Below, piece by piece: positions 40,122 through 47,909 of a DNA stretch of 64,000 nucleotides. The notes under the pieces are model-generated. The model did not search any database. It was given only the letters and a program-made list of their open reading frames with translations, and had not been told where the DNA came from. This DNA comes from Gemmatimonas sp. UBA7669 (GTDB lineage Bacteria; Gemmatimonadota; Gemmatimonadetes; Gemmatimonadales; Gemmatimonadaceae). The translations under genes and the position numbers were made by a program. Each line of letters opens with the position of its first letter. Within the stretch, counting starts at the first letter, position 1. The DNA is taken from the NCBI RefSeq assembly GCF_002483225.1, contig NZ_DLHL01000063.1, positions 105,216-169,215 of the forward strand. Direction: 5' to 3'.

Positions 40122-40531
40122 GCGTCCTGCTGCTGGCGCGACGCGAACCACTCACGGATGTAGTCCACGAGTTCCTGCGTGCTGGTACCGGGGCCGAAGA
40201 GGCGCGCCACCCCCTGCGCCTGCAACTGGTCCATGTCCTCCTTCGGGATGATACCGCCGCCCGTGAGCAGGATGTCGTCGCGTCCTTCCTCCACGAGCAG
40301 GTCGCGTACCCGAGGGAACAGCGTCATGTGCGCGCCGGAGAGAATCGACAGGCCCACGACATCTACGTCTTCCTGAACGGCGGCCGTGGCGATCATCTCG
40401 GGGGTCTGGTGCAAGCCGGTATAGATCACTTCCATGCCGGCGTCGCGGAGCGCGGCGGCCACGACCTTGGCGCCACGATCGTGTCCATCAAGGCCGGGCT
40501 TGGCGACCAGCACGCGAATTGGTCGAGTCAT
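40118..40531 (-). CDS. Methylmalonyl-CoA mutase, B12-binding subunit
   Basis: A 137-residue stand-alone cobalamin-binding domain. The motif DxHxxG appears as DGHDRG (residues 15-20), with H17 the lower ligand of cobalt. VVGLSILSGAH and TGGGIIPKEDMDQL are the second and third B12 motifs. It is a separate polypeptide, in the two-gene mutase arrangement, and should pair with the 564-residue catalytic subunit encoded upstream at 41389. A methyltransferase gene lies between the two subunits, which is unusual. It is coupled to the carboxylase gene. Confidence 0.94.
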   Translation of the reverse strand: MTRPIRVLVAKPGLDGHDRGAKVVAAALRDAGMEVIYTGLHQTPEMIATAAVQEDVDVVGLSILSGAHMTLFPRVRDLLVEEGRDDILLTGGGIIPKEDMDQLQAQGVARLFGPGTSTQELVDYIREWFASRQQQDA

Positions 40532-40603
40532 CGGATCGGAGGAGCAGGAGGAAAAAGTCGGCGCCCGGCGGCCTGGGCCACTCCGGGACAGCCTTGAACT
40601 TAC

Positions 40604-41392
40604 CTAGTGGTCTTTACGCGCCACCAGCATCATCTCGCTGGATCGGCGGGTGAGCGGCTTGGCGCTCCAGGCGTCGTAGGCGGCTTCCACCACCAGCCCC
40701 ACGTCCCGGAGGCGATGCGCCAGCTCGGACGCCGTGTACAGGCGAATGCGGTGCGAGCGCTCACCATGTCCCTTGGGGCCACGCCAGGTGGACGTGATGT
40801 CGAGGAAACCCGAGAGCGGATCGAAGCGACGCTCCTGACCGAACACCGTGCCGTCGGCCGAGGACCACCAGTCGCGCGAGAGGAACTTGGCCATCACGCC
40901 GTCACGCGCCCCGCCGTGCCACACCAGCATTCCGCCCGGCTTGAGCACCCGGGCAAACTCTTCGAGCACCGTGAGGTCATCGTTCGGATCGTCAAAAAAT
41001 CCGAACGAGGTAAAGAGGTTGACCACGGCATCGAAGCGGCCGCTCCAGCGCGCCGGGAGACGGCGCATGTCCCCCTGGGTGTACCGCAACTGCTTCCCGG
41101 TTCCCCGGCGCCGTGCAACCTCCAGCAGGTCCTCGGAGTAGTCGAGGCCGTCCACATCAAAGCCGGCTTCCGCCAGGAGATGCGCGTGACGACCCTGCCC
41201 GCAGGGACAATCGAGCACCCGCGCGCCTGACGGCAGCGCGAGCACGTCGATGAGGCGTGCGACCTCATGGCGGTCCTGCACGAGATCGAACAGCGGCTCG
41301 TACTCGTGCAGGTACTGCGCGTCGAACTGCGTCGCCCACCACGGCGCCGCGGCGGTTGCCCCGCCAGCCTTGGCTTTGCGAGCCGGGCTCAG
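40604..41392 (-). CDS. Class I SAM-dependent methyltransferase
   Basis: A methyltransferase of about 262 residues. SAM-binding motif I is VLDCPCGQGRHAHLLAEAGF, then VDGLDYSEDLLEVARRR. Other motifs are FDAVVNLFTSFGFFDD and VLKPGGMLVWHG. The substrate is not predictable. There is no ATG, GTG or TTG between the mutase stop and the conserved N-terminus WWATQF; the nearest candidate is the CTG at 41392, overlapping the mutase stop. The true start is therefore uncertain. It sits between the two mutase subunit genes, so a role tied to that pathway is possible but unproven. Confidence 0.8.
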   Translation of the reverse strand: MSPARKAKAGGATAAAPWWATQFDAQYLHEYEPLFDLVQDRHEVARLIDVLALPSGARVLDCPCGQGRHAHLLAEAGFDVDGLDYSEDLLEVARRRGTGKQLRYTQGDMRRLPARWSGRFDAVVNLFTSFGFFDDPNDDLTVLEEFARVLKPGGMLVWHGGARDGVMAKFLSRDWWSSADGTVFGQERRFDPLSGFLDITSTWRGPKGHGERSHRIRLYTASELAHRLRDVGLVVEAAYDAWSAKPLTRRSSEMMLVARKDH

Positions 41393-43083
41393 AAGAACAC
41401 CGGTTCGCGATAGGCGCCGAACACATCCTCGAGGGCGGCGCGAATCTCGTACAGCGTGCAGTAGGAGCGCGCGCAGTCGAGAATGCGCGGTACCACGTTC
41501 TCGCTGCCACGCGCAGCCTGACGCAGTGCGTCGAGATTGCGCTCGCAAAGGGCGTTGTCGCGTCCGGCACGCATGGCTGCCATCTTGGCGCGCTGCTCGG
41601 TCTCCGCCTCCTCACCGATGCGGAGAATCGGAATGGTGAGTTCCTCTTCCTCGGTGACGAATTCGTTGACACCCACCACCAGCTTGCGGCGCTGCTCGAT
41701 TTCCCACTGCTGCCGCGCTGCACTTTCGGCGATACGCTTCTGGAACCAGCCGTCTTCGAGGCCCTTCACCACACCGCCGATGTCGGCAATCTGTGCGAAG
41801 AGGTCTTCGGCTTCACGCTCCAACTGATCGGTGAGCGCTTCCACGTAGTACGAGCCGCCGAGCGGATCCATGACATTCGGCACGCCCGTCTCGTACGCGA
41901 GAATCTGCTGCGTGCGCAGCGCCACCTGCACCGCCGCCTCGGTGGGCAGCGACAATGTTTCGTCCATCGAGTTGGTGTGCAGCGACTGCGTGCCACCCAG
42001 CACGGCGGCCAGCGCCTGATAGGCCACGCGCACCGTGTTGTTCATGGGCTGCTGCGCCGTGAGCGTCACACCCGCGGTCTGCGAGTGGAAGCGCATCATC
42101 CACGAGCGCGGATTCTTGGCGCCGTAGCGCTCCTTGAGGTGACGCGCCCAGATGCGACGCGCGGCGCGCAGCTTGGCAATTTCCTCGAAGAAGTCGTTGT
42201 GGATGTCCCAGAAGAACGAAAGGCGCGGCGCAAAGTCATCGACATCGAGGCCTCGCGCGATGCCACGCTCCACGTAGGTGAAGCCGTCCGCCAGCGTGAA
42301 CGCGAGTTCCTGCGCAGCCGTCGAACCGGCCTCGCGAATGTGGTAGCCCGAGATCGAGATGGTGTTCCAGTTGGGCGCGTGCTGCGCACACCACTCGAAG
42401 CCGTCCACGATCAGACGCAGCGCCGGCTCGATGGGGAAGCACCACGCGTGCTGCGCCATGTACTCCTTGAGGATGTCATTCTGCACCGTCCCCTGGAGCT
42501 TGTCCGCACTCACACCCTGCTTCTCGGCCGCCGCGATGTAGAAGCACAGCAGAATGATTGCGGGCCCGTTGATCGTCATGCTGGTGGACACCTTGTCGAG
42601 CGGAATGCCCTCGAACAGGGTCTCCATGTCCGCCAACGACGAAATGGCCACGCCACACTTGCCGACCTCGCCTTCCGAGCGCGGATGGTCGCTGTCGTAG
42701 CCCATCAGCGTCGGGAAGTCGAAGGCCACCGACAACCCGGTCTGGCCCTGCGAGAGCAGGAACTTGTAGCGCTGGTTGGTTTCGCGGGCCGTGCCGAAGC
42801 CGGCAAACTGGCGCATGGTCCAGAGCTTGCCGCGATACCCGGTGGGGTGAATGCCGCGGGTGAACGGCCACTGCCCCGGCACCTCGAAGGCGCTACCGGC
42901 CGAGTCGGCCAGGTCGAGCGCCGTGTAAAGCGGCGGCACTTCGACGGCCGAGTTCGTGAAGGCCACATCGCGCTTGCGTCCGCCGTCATACTGCTGTCGC
43001 CAGCGGGTCACCTCGGCGCGCAGGGACTCGAGCTCGTCCTGCTGCTGTCGCACTACGTCTTCGAGTTCGCGAATCGTCGTCAT
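41389..43083 (-). CDS. Methylmalonyl-CoA mutase, catalytic subunit
   Basis: A 564-residue mutase catalytic chain (MMCoA mutase/ICM type), isomerising methylmalonyl-CoA and succinyl-CoA. The family motifs are RGIHPTGYRGKLWTMRQFAG, FDFPTLMGYDSDHPRSEGEV and MTINGPA. SHTNS-like QSLHTNSMDE marks the active barrel end. There is no C-terminal B12 domain; that is encoded at 40118. A coiled-coil N-terminus (first 30 residues) precedes the barrel. The ATG at 43083 follows the meaB stop by four bases. It could also be an isobutyryl- or ethylmalonyl-type mutase; the key substrate residues were not assigned. Confidence 0.93.
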   Translation of the reverse strand: MTTIRELEDVVRQQQDELESLRAEVTRWRQQYDGGRKRDVAFTNSAVEVPPLYTALDLADSAGSAFEVPGQWPFTRGIHPTGYRGKLWTMRQFAGFGTARETNQRYKFLLSQGQTGLSVAFDFPTLMGYDSDHPRSEGEVGKCGVAISSLADMETLFEGIPLDKVSTSMTINGPAIILLCFYIAAAEKQGVSADKLQGTVQNDILKEYMAQHAWCFPIEPALRLIVDGFEWCAQHAPNWNTISISGYHIREAGSTAAQELAFTLADGFTYVERGIARGLDVDDFAPRLSFFWDIHNDFFEEIAKLRAARRIWARHLKERYGAKNPRSWMMRFHSQTAGVTLTAQQPMNNTVRVAYQALAAVLGGTQSLHTNSMDETLSLPTEAAVQVALRTQQILAYETGVPNVMDPLGGSYYVEALTDQLEREAEDLFAQIADIGGVVKGLEDGWFQKRIAESAARQQWEIEQRRKLVVGVNEFVTEEEELTIPILRIGEEAETEQRAKMAAMRAGRDNALCERNLDALRQAARGSENVVPRILDCARSYCTLYEIRAALEDVFGAYREPVFF

Positions 43084-43087
43084 GCGC

Positions 43088-44245
43088 TCATCCGTGCTGT
43101 AGCGGCGCAAAGCTCGCGCCGGTGAGTAGCTCTTCACTGCGCGCCCGCAAGGCATCCGCCACTGCGAACGGAACCAACGTCCCTGCTTCCAGCCCATCGA
43201 GCTGGTCATCGATCCACGCCAGCGTCCCGGCATCGCGCCAGAGGCGTTGACGCACCTGCTGCTCCACCACTTCCATGACGCGTTCCCGCAGGCGGGCTCG
43301 CCGACGTGAGCGCAGCTCGCCGCTGCGTTCAAGATAGCGGAAATGCCGATCGAGAGCGTCCGCGATCTCCGTGATGCCTTCCTGCTGTGCAGCAATGCTG
43401 CGCAGCACCGGCGGCGTCCAGTGATCGGTGGGCTCCCCCTGCGCCGCGGCCCGGGCTGCACGGGCCGGATTCATGGCGTCGCGCAGCGCATCCCGGTCCG
43501 GGGCGCTCCGTAGGTCTACGCCGTGGTGCGCCGGGACGTTCTGCAGCGCCGCCCCCGCGCGAAGCCCGAGCATGAGCTCGATATCGTTGCGCAGCCGATC
43601 CGCACCCGGCCGGTCCGCCTTGTTCACAGTGTATACGTCGGCGATTTCCATGACCCCGGCCTTGAGGGTCTGAATGGAGTCACCCGACTCCGGAACCAGC
43701 ACCACCAGCGTGGAGTCGGCGGCGCGGGCCACATCAAGTTCGCTCTGACCCACGCCCACCGTCTCGATGAGGATGACGTCCATGCCAAAGCCATCGAGCA
43801 CGTCGCAGACCTCACGCGTGGCCGTGGCCAGGCCGCCCAGCGAGCCGCGCGTGGCCATGGAGCGAATGAAAACGCCCGGATCGAGCGCCACTTCCTCCAT
43901 GCGGATGCGATCGCCCAGCAGCGCGCCGCCGGTGAATGGTGAGGTGGGGTCGACGGCCACAATGCCGACGCGCTTGCCCTGCTCGCGGTAGAGACGCGCG
44001 AGTCGCGTGGTGAGCGTGCTCTTGCCCGCGCCTGGCGGTCCGGTAATGCCGATGCGACGCGCGCGACCCAGCAAGGCGTGCTGGGCGGCCAGCACCTGCT
44101 CAAAGCCAGGGCGATGGTTCTCGACAATGCTCACGGCGCGTGCAAGCGCGGCCGGCTTGCCAGCACGGAACTGTTCCAGCAGGCGGCCCAGCGCCGATTC
44201 CGTGGACGCGGCGGTGGTGCTACTCGCTGCTGTCGTCATGCTCAT
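43088..44245 (-). CDS. meaB: MeaB-family mutase chaperone GTPase
   Basis: A 385-residue G3E-family GTPase that loads and protects B12 in methylmalonyl-CoA mutase. The Walker A motif is GPPGAGKST at residues 69-77, with metal-binding VAVDPTSPFTGGALLGDRIRM following. VGVGQSELDVA is the switch region and VNKADRPGADR the base-specific NKxD. The C-terminal dimer arm is helical and Arg-rich. It sits directly next to the mutase catalytic gene, and its stop is four bases from it. The first ~26 bases overlap the CBS-domain gene. Confidence 0.94.
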   Translation of the reverse strand: MSMTTAASSTTAASTESALGRLLEQFRAGKPAALARAVSIVENHRPGFEQVLAAQHALLGRARRIGITGPPGAGKSTLTTRLARLYREQGKRVGIVAVDPTSPFTGGALLGDRIRMEEVALDPGVFIRSMATRGSLGGLATATREVCDVLDGFGMDVILIETVGVGQSELDVARAADSTLVVLVPESGDSIQTLKAGVMEIADVYTVNKADRPGADRLRNDIELMLGLRAGAALQNVPAHHGVDLRSAPDRDALRDAMNPARAARAAAQGEPTDHWTPPVLRSIAAQQEGITEIADALDRHFRYLERSGELRSRRRARLRERVMEVVEQQVRQRLWRDAGTLAWIDDQLDGLEAGTLVPFAVADALRARSEELLTGASFAPLQHG

Positions 44246-45173
44246 CCCGAATGTCTCCGACCAGCTCTTCCAGGAGGTCCTCCAGTGTCACCAACCCGAT
44301 GACCGTCGCCTCCTCACGAACAATCGCCAATTGGCGCCGCGAGCGCAGCAGCTCGAAGAGCAGATCTTTCGCCGGCTTGTCACCCGTGGTGAATGGCACC
44401 GGTCGCACCACAGGCCACGACTCACCCCGCCGACGAAACACGTCGAACACGTGGATCATGCCCACCACCTGGTCGGGCTGCTCGCGGTACACGGGCACGC
44501 GGCTGTAGCCGGCCGTCGCCACCTCACGCGCCACTTCGGCCGCACTGAGGCCGTCGCGCAGCATGAACATGTCCTTGCGTGGTGTCATGACGTCGCGCAC
44601 GACCTTGTCGCCGAACTGCACCACGCCGGAAATGATCGCGAGCTCTTCGGTGTTGCCGATGTCGGCGAACGCCCCGTCCCGCAGCAGCTCCTCGAGGCCA
44701 TCGCGCATGTCGGCTTCACTGCCCACCGGCACCGGTCGGGCCACCTTGCCGCGCACCGCGTGCGAGATGACGTGAAACGGCGTGAGCATGAGATCCACGA
44801 CGCGCAGAATGGGGACCGTGACGGGCACGAGCGATGCCGCCCATCGGCGCGCCAACGCACGGGGCAGCGCCTGCCCCAGCACGAGCAGCAAGAGCAAAAA
44901 GAGCAGCACGCGCGCGAGAAACCCCCAGGCCTGCAGCCCGTAGGCCATGGCCAGCCACGCGCCGGTTGCAAATACCACCAGCATCATGGCGGTACCTGCG
45001 GCATGCACCAGTCGCATCGGGCGTTCGAGGTAGCGCGCCATCACGCCCACCCCACCAGTGCGGTGCTCGATCCAGTGCCGGAGCCAGAGGCGACTCACGG
45101 CGCGCACGGACGAGGCGGACAGCGTAAGCAGCGCCACCAGCGACACGGCAAGCGCCAGCACGAGCGCCGTCAT
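44220..45173 (-). CDS. CNNM/CorC-like transporter with CBS domains
   Basis: A 317-residue membrane protein. Several hydrophobic helices in the first 150 residues (including ARVLLFLLLLLVLGQALPRA) form a DUF21/CNNM-like core. The C-terminal region carries a pair of CBS modules (DVMTPRKDMFMLRDGL, GMIHVFDVF, LVTLEDLLEELVGDIRDE), which bind adenosine nucleotides and control metal transport. It overlaps the next gene, another CBS membrane protein, by four bases, giving a tandem paralogous pair. Role in Mg2+ or Co2+ handling is inferred from the family. Confidence 0.84.
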   Translation of the reverse strand: MTALVLALAVSLVALLTLSASSVRAVSRLWLRHWIEHRTGGVGVMARYLERPMRLVHAAGTAMMLVVFATGAWLAMAYGLQAWGFLARVLLFLLLLLVLGQALPRALARRWAASLVPVTVPILRVVDLMLTPFHVISHAVRGKVARPVPVGSEADMRDGLEELLRDGAFADIGNTEELAIISGVVQFGDKVVRDVMTPRKDMFMLRDGLSAAEVAREVATAGYSRVPVYREQPDQVVGMIHVFDVFRRRGESWPVVRPVPFTTGDKPAKDLLFELLRSRRQLAIVREEATVIGLVTLEDLLEELVGDIRDEHDDSSE

Positions 45174-46456
45174 GCTCCACGCTCCGTGTTCTCGCCGCTG
45201 TCGTCCGGTCGCTCCATCCGCTCGAGAAACACCCGCTCGATCTTTCGACGCACCACCCGCTCCACGATCACGCGGAAGGGGCCGATGGTCAGTGTCTCAC
45301 CGGCGCGAGGCACCCGGCCGAGCAGCTCCAGCACCAGGCCGCCCACGGTGGACACATCGTCGCGCGTGAAGTCGTGCTGCAACGCGTCCGACAAGTCGTC
45401 AAGCGTGAGTCGACCCGTCACCCAGTAGCGCTGATCATCCTCGTTTTCAATCAGACGTTCTTCATCGTCGTATTCGTCGCGAATCTCGCCGACGAGCTCT
45501 TCGAGCACATCTTCGATGGTCACCAGCCCGGCCGTGCCACCATACTCGTCGGCCACGATGGCAATGTGCCGGCCCGCCTGTCGGAACTCGCGCAGCAGAT
45601 CGGCGATGCGCTTGGAGGCCGGAATGAACACGGGGGGACGCATGAGCGTCGGCCACCCGCCCTCGGGCTCTTCATCGGCCAGCACAGACGGCAGCAGATC
45701 CTTGACGTACAGGATACCAACGATCTCATCGATGGTTTCTTCGTATACCGGCACACGCGAGTGCTGGATGCTGCGTACCCGATCCACCATCTCGGACCAC
45801 GGCGTCTCGCGCTCGATGCCCAGCATGTCCACCCGCGGCACCATCACTTCTTCCGCGGTGGTCTCGCCAAACTCGAAGACGCCAAGCAGGAGATCGCGCT
45901 CGTCGCCGCTCACGTCGGGCTCGCTGGTGACCACATCGCGGAATTGTGCGGCGGCTTCATCGCGTCGCTCCTGCGTGGCCTCCGCTTCGGTCACGACCTC
46001 GGCAACGAGCCGGTCCACCCAGTTCCCCAGTGCCACCACGGGCGCAAAGAGGCGCTCGATGAGCGCCGTGAAGCCGCGCAGTCGTGTGGCGGCATTGTCG
46101 CCCATGGCGTCGCCGGCCACACGCGCCACGCTCTCCGCCACCAGCACCGTCAGCAGGCCCAGCCCCACCAGCGCCACGCCCTTGGTTGCACTGGCTTCGT
46201 CGGCAAGGTCGAGTGCCACTGCCAATCCGCAGCCCGCAGCCAGGTGACCCAGCACACGGGCAAAGGCCAGGGCCCGGTGCGTCTGCTCACGACCCGACAC
46301 GGCGCGACTCACGCCCGGAGACGGCGGGTCATAGTTGCTGCGATCGGGTACCGCCGACGGCAGCGGAGACTCGGCAAACAGCGCGCCATCCGCGACCGCC
46401 GCCAACGCGGCGAGGGTGGCACCCGCTGCTGCCAGTCCCCACGCGAGACTACTCAT
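45170..46456 (-). CDS. CorC/HlyC-type CBS-domain membrane protein
   Basis: A 428-residue protein of the hemolysin C/CorC type. Hydrophobic helices in the first ~140 residues precede the CBS pair (EVMVPRVDMLGIERET, GILYVKDLLPSVL, AIVADEYGGTAGLVTIEDV). The C-terminal CorC_HlyC domain (WVTGRLTLDDLSDALQH, then VGGLVLELLGRVPRAGE) follows. The ATG at 46456 overlaps the ybeY stop (ATGA); an earlier start would lie inside ybeY. The ybeY-CorC order is a conserved bacterial arrangement, sometimes linked to 70S quality control and Mg2+ efflux. Confidence 0.88.
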   Translation of the reverse strand: MSSLAWGLAAAGATLAALAAVADGALFAESPLPSAVPDRSNYDPPSPGVSRAVSGREQTHRALAFARVLGHLAAGCGLAVALDLADEASATKGVALVGLGLLTVLVAESVARVAGDAMGDNAATRLRGFTALIERLFAPVVALGNWVDRLVAEVVTEAEATQERRDEAAAQFRDVVTSEPDVSGDERDLLLGVFEFGETTAEEVMVPRVDMLGIERETPWSEMVDRVRSIQHSRVPVYEETIDEIVGILYVKDLLPSVLADEEPEGGWPTLMRPPVFIPASKRIADLLREFRQAGRHIAIVADEYGGTAGLVTIEDVLEELVGEIRDEYDDEERLIENEDDQRYWVTGRLTLDDLSDALQHDFTRDDVSTVGGLVLELLGRVPRAGETLTIGPFRVIVERVVRRKIERVFLERMERPDDSGENTERGA

Positions 46457-46935
46457 GCGCCAGGGGTCGGCGTGATCCAGAAGCGTTGCAGCAATTGCTC
46501 CTGGCGTCGCCACATTGGCGACGAGGTCCGGCGTTCGTCTTCCGGGTGTTCGAATCCGCAGGCGTGCAGCGTACCGTGCACCACAAGGCGCGCGAGTTCT
46601 TCACGTACGCCTACGCCATGGCTCTTGGCCTGCGCGCGCGCGACATCCGGGCAGATGTAGATGTCGCCCGTGACGCCGTTCACCGGGTCGGTGCCCAGCG
46701 CAAACGTGATGACATCGGTGGGACCTGAATGCCCGAGGTGCCGCTTGTTGAGCGTCGCCATGCGCCGCGACGTGACGAAGGTGACGGACAACATGGCCTT
46801 CGGTACACGCAGCGCACGAAGCACCGACAGGGACAGCGCCTCGAGACGCGCGGTAGCCACCGGCAGTCGCACACCGTCGAGGCTGATGTCCACCACCCGT
46901 GTCGGCGGTGCCGCGCGCCGAACCGCCGGGCTCAT
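46453..46935 (-). CDS. ybeY: Endoribonuclease YbeY
   Basis: A 160-residue metal-dependent endoribonuclease that processes 16S rRNA 3' ends and aids ribosome quality control. The zinc site is H-x3-H-x5-H in HGTLHACGFEH. The preceding family block is LNKRHLGHSGPTDVITFALG. The C-terminal Trp/Gln-rich tail (PMWRRQEQLLQRF) is normal. The ATG overlaps the phoH stop by four bases, giving the classic phoH-ybeY pair, and the gene then couples to the CorC-like gene. Confidence 0.95.
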   Translation of the reverse strand: MSPAVRRAAPPTRVVDISLDGVRLPVATARLEALSLSVLRALRVPKAMLSVTFVTSRRMATLNKRHLGHSGPTDVITFALGTDPVNGVTGDIYICPDVARAQAKSHGVGVREELARLVVHGTLHACGFEHPEDERRTSSPMWRRQEQLLQRFWITPTPGA

Positions 46936-47909
46936 CCGCCCCCCGCGGCGTCTTCGTTGTACGCGCGGATGATGTCTCGCACCAGCCGGTGTCGTACGAC
47001 GTCGGCCTCATTGAAATAGTGAAACGCGATGCCCTCGATGCCATGAAGGATGCGCTCCACCTGCATGAGCCCCGAGTCTTCGCGTCGGGGCAGGTCCACC
47101 TGCGTCTTGTCGCCGGTGATGACGATCTTGGAATTCACACCAAGACGCGTGAGGAACATCTTCATCTGCATGCCGGTGGCGTTCTGCGCTTCGTCCAGGA
47201 TGACGAAGGAGTCGCCGAGCGTGCGGCCGCGCATGAACGCCAGTGGAGCCACTTCGATGGTGCGCGACTCGATGAGCTTCTGAATGCGCTCGAAGGGAAT
47301 GAGGTCGTCGAGTGCGTCGTAGAGCGGCCGCAGATACGGGTCGACCTTGGCCTGCATATCACCCGGCAGAAAGCCCAGGCTCTCACCGGCCTCCACCGCG
47401 GGACGAGCCAGCACGATGCGCCGCACGCGCTTGCGCATGAGGGCGTCAACAGCTGCTGCCACGGCAAGATAGGTCTTGCCGGTACCAGCAGGTCCGATAC
47501 CAACCACGATGTCGTGCTCGGCAATCTTGCGCAGATACTCGGCCTGCCCCGGCGTCTTGGCCTGCACACCGCGCCGCGCTCCCGGCAACACGAGCGCACC
47601 GGACACGGCACCCGGCGTATCGGCCGGCCGCTCGCTGAGCGCGAGACGCAGCACGTCATCAGCGCTGACCGTGTGCCCGTCACGCACGAGGGTCACGAGG
47701 GCGGCCGCGACGGCTTCCGCCTTGGCCACCGCGTCGGCTTCGCCGGTGAGCGAGAGATGATCACCGCGCAGGGCCACGCGTGCACCGGTGGCGCGACCCA
47801 GCTCCACGAGATTGCCATCGTTGACCCCGGCCAGCATCTGCAGGTCGGCGCCCTCCACCGTTACGCGGGCCGTGGTGATGTCGCCGCGCTCCCCCCGTGG
47901 GTCACTCAC
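46932..47909 (-). CDS. phoH: PhoH family ATPase
   Basis: A 325-residue P-loop ATPase of the PhoH/YbeZ family, acting on RNA in concert with YbeY. An N-terminal KH-like domain (ISTARVTVEGADL-type strand) precedes the ATPase region with GPAGTGKTYLA as Walker A. Next come RRIVLARPAVEAGESLGFLPG and VILDEAQNATGMQMKMFLTR as Walker B. The start is GTG at 47909, overlapping the aspS stop (GTGA). It is coupled to ybeY. Function is by family and neighbourhood. Confidence 0.93.
   Translation of the reverse strand: MSDPRGERGDITTARVTVEGADLQMLAGVNDGNLVELGRATGARVALRGDHLSLTGEADAVAKAEAVAAALVTLVRDGHTVSADDVLRLALSERPADTPGAVSGALVLPGARRGVQAKTPGQAEYLRKIAEHDIVVGIGPAGTGKTYLAVAAAVDALMRKRVRRIVLARPAVEAGESLGFLPGDMQAKVDPYLRPLYDALDDLIPFERIQKLIESRTIEVAPLAFMRGRTLGDSFVILDEAQNATGMQMKMFLTRLGVNSKIVITGDKTQVDLPRREDSGLMQVERILHGIEGIAFHYFNEADVVRHRLVRDIIRAYNEDAAGGG

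Noticed and set aside
37123..44245. A complete propionyl-CoA carboxylase operon
   Set aside because: The biotin carboxylase/carrier subunit is absent, so I call only the carboxyltransferase and leave the substrate open.
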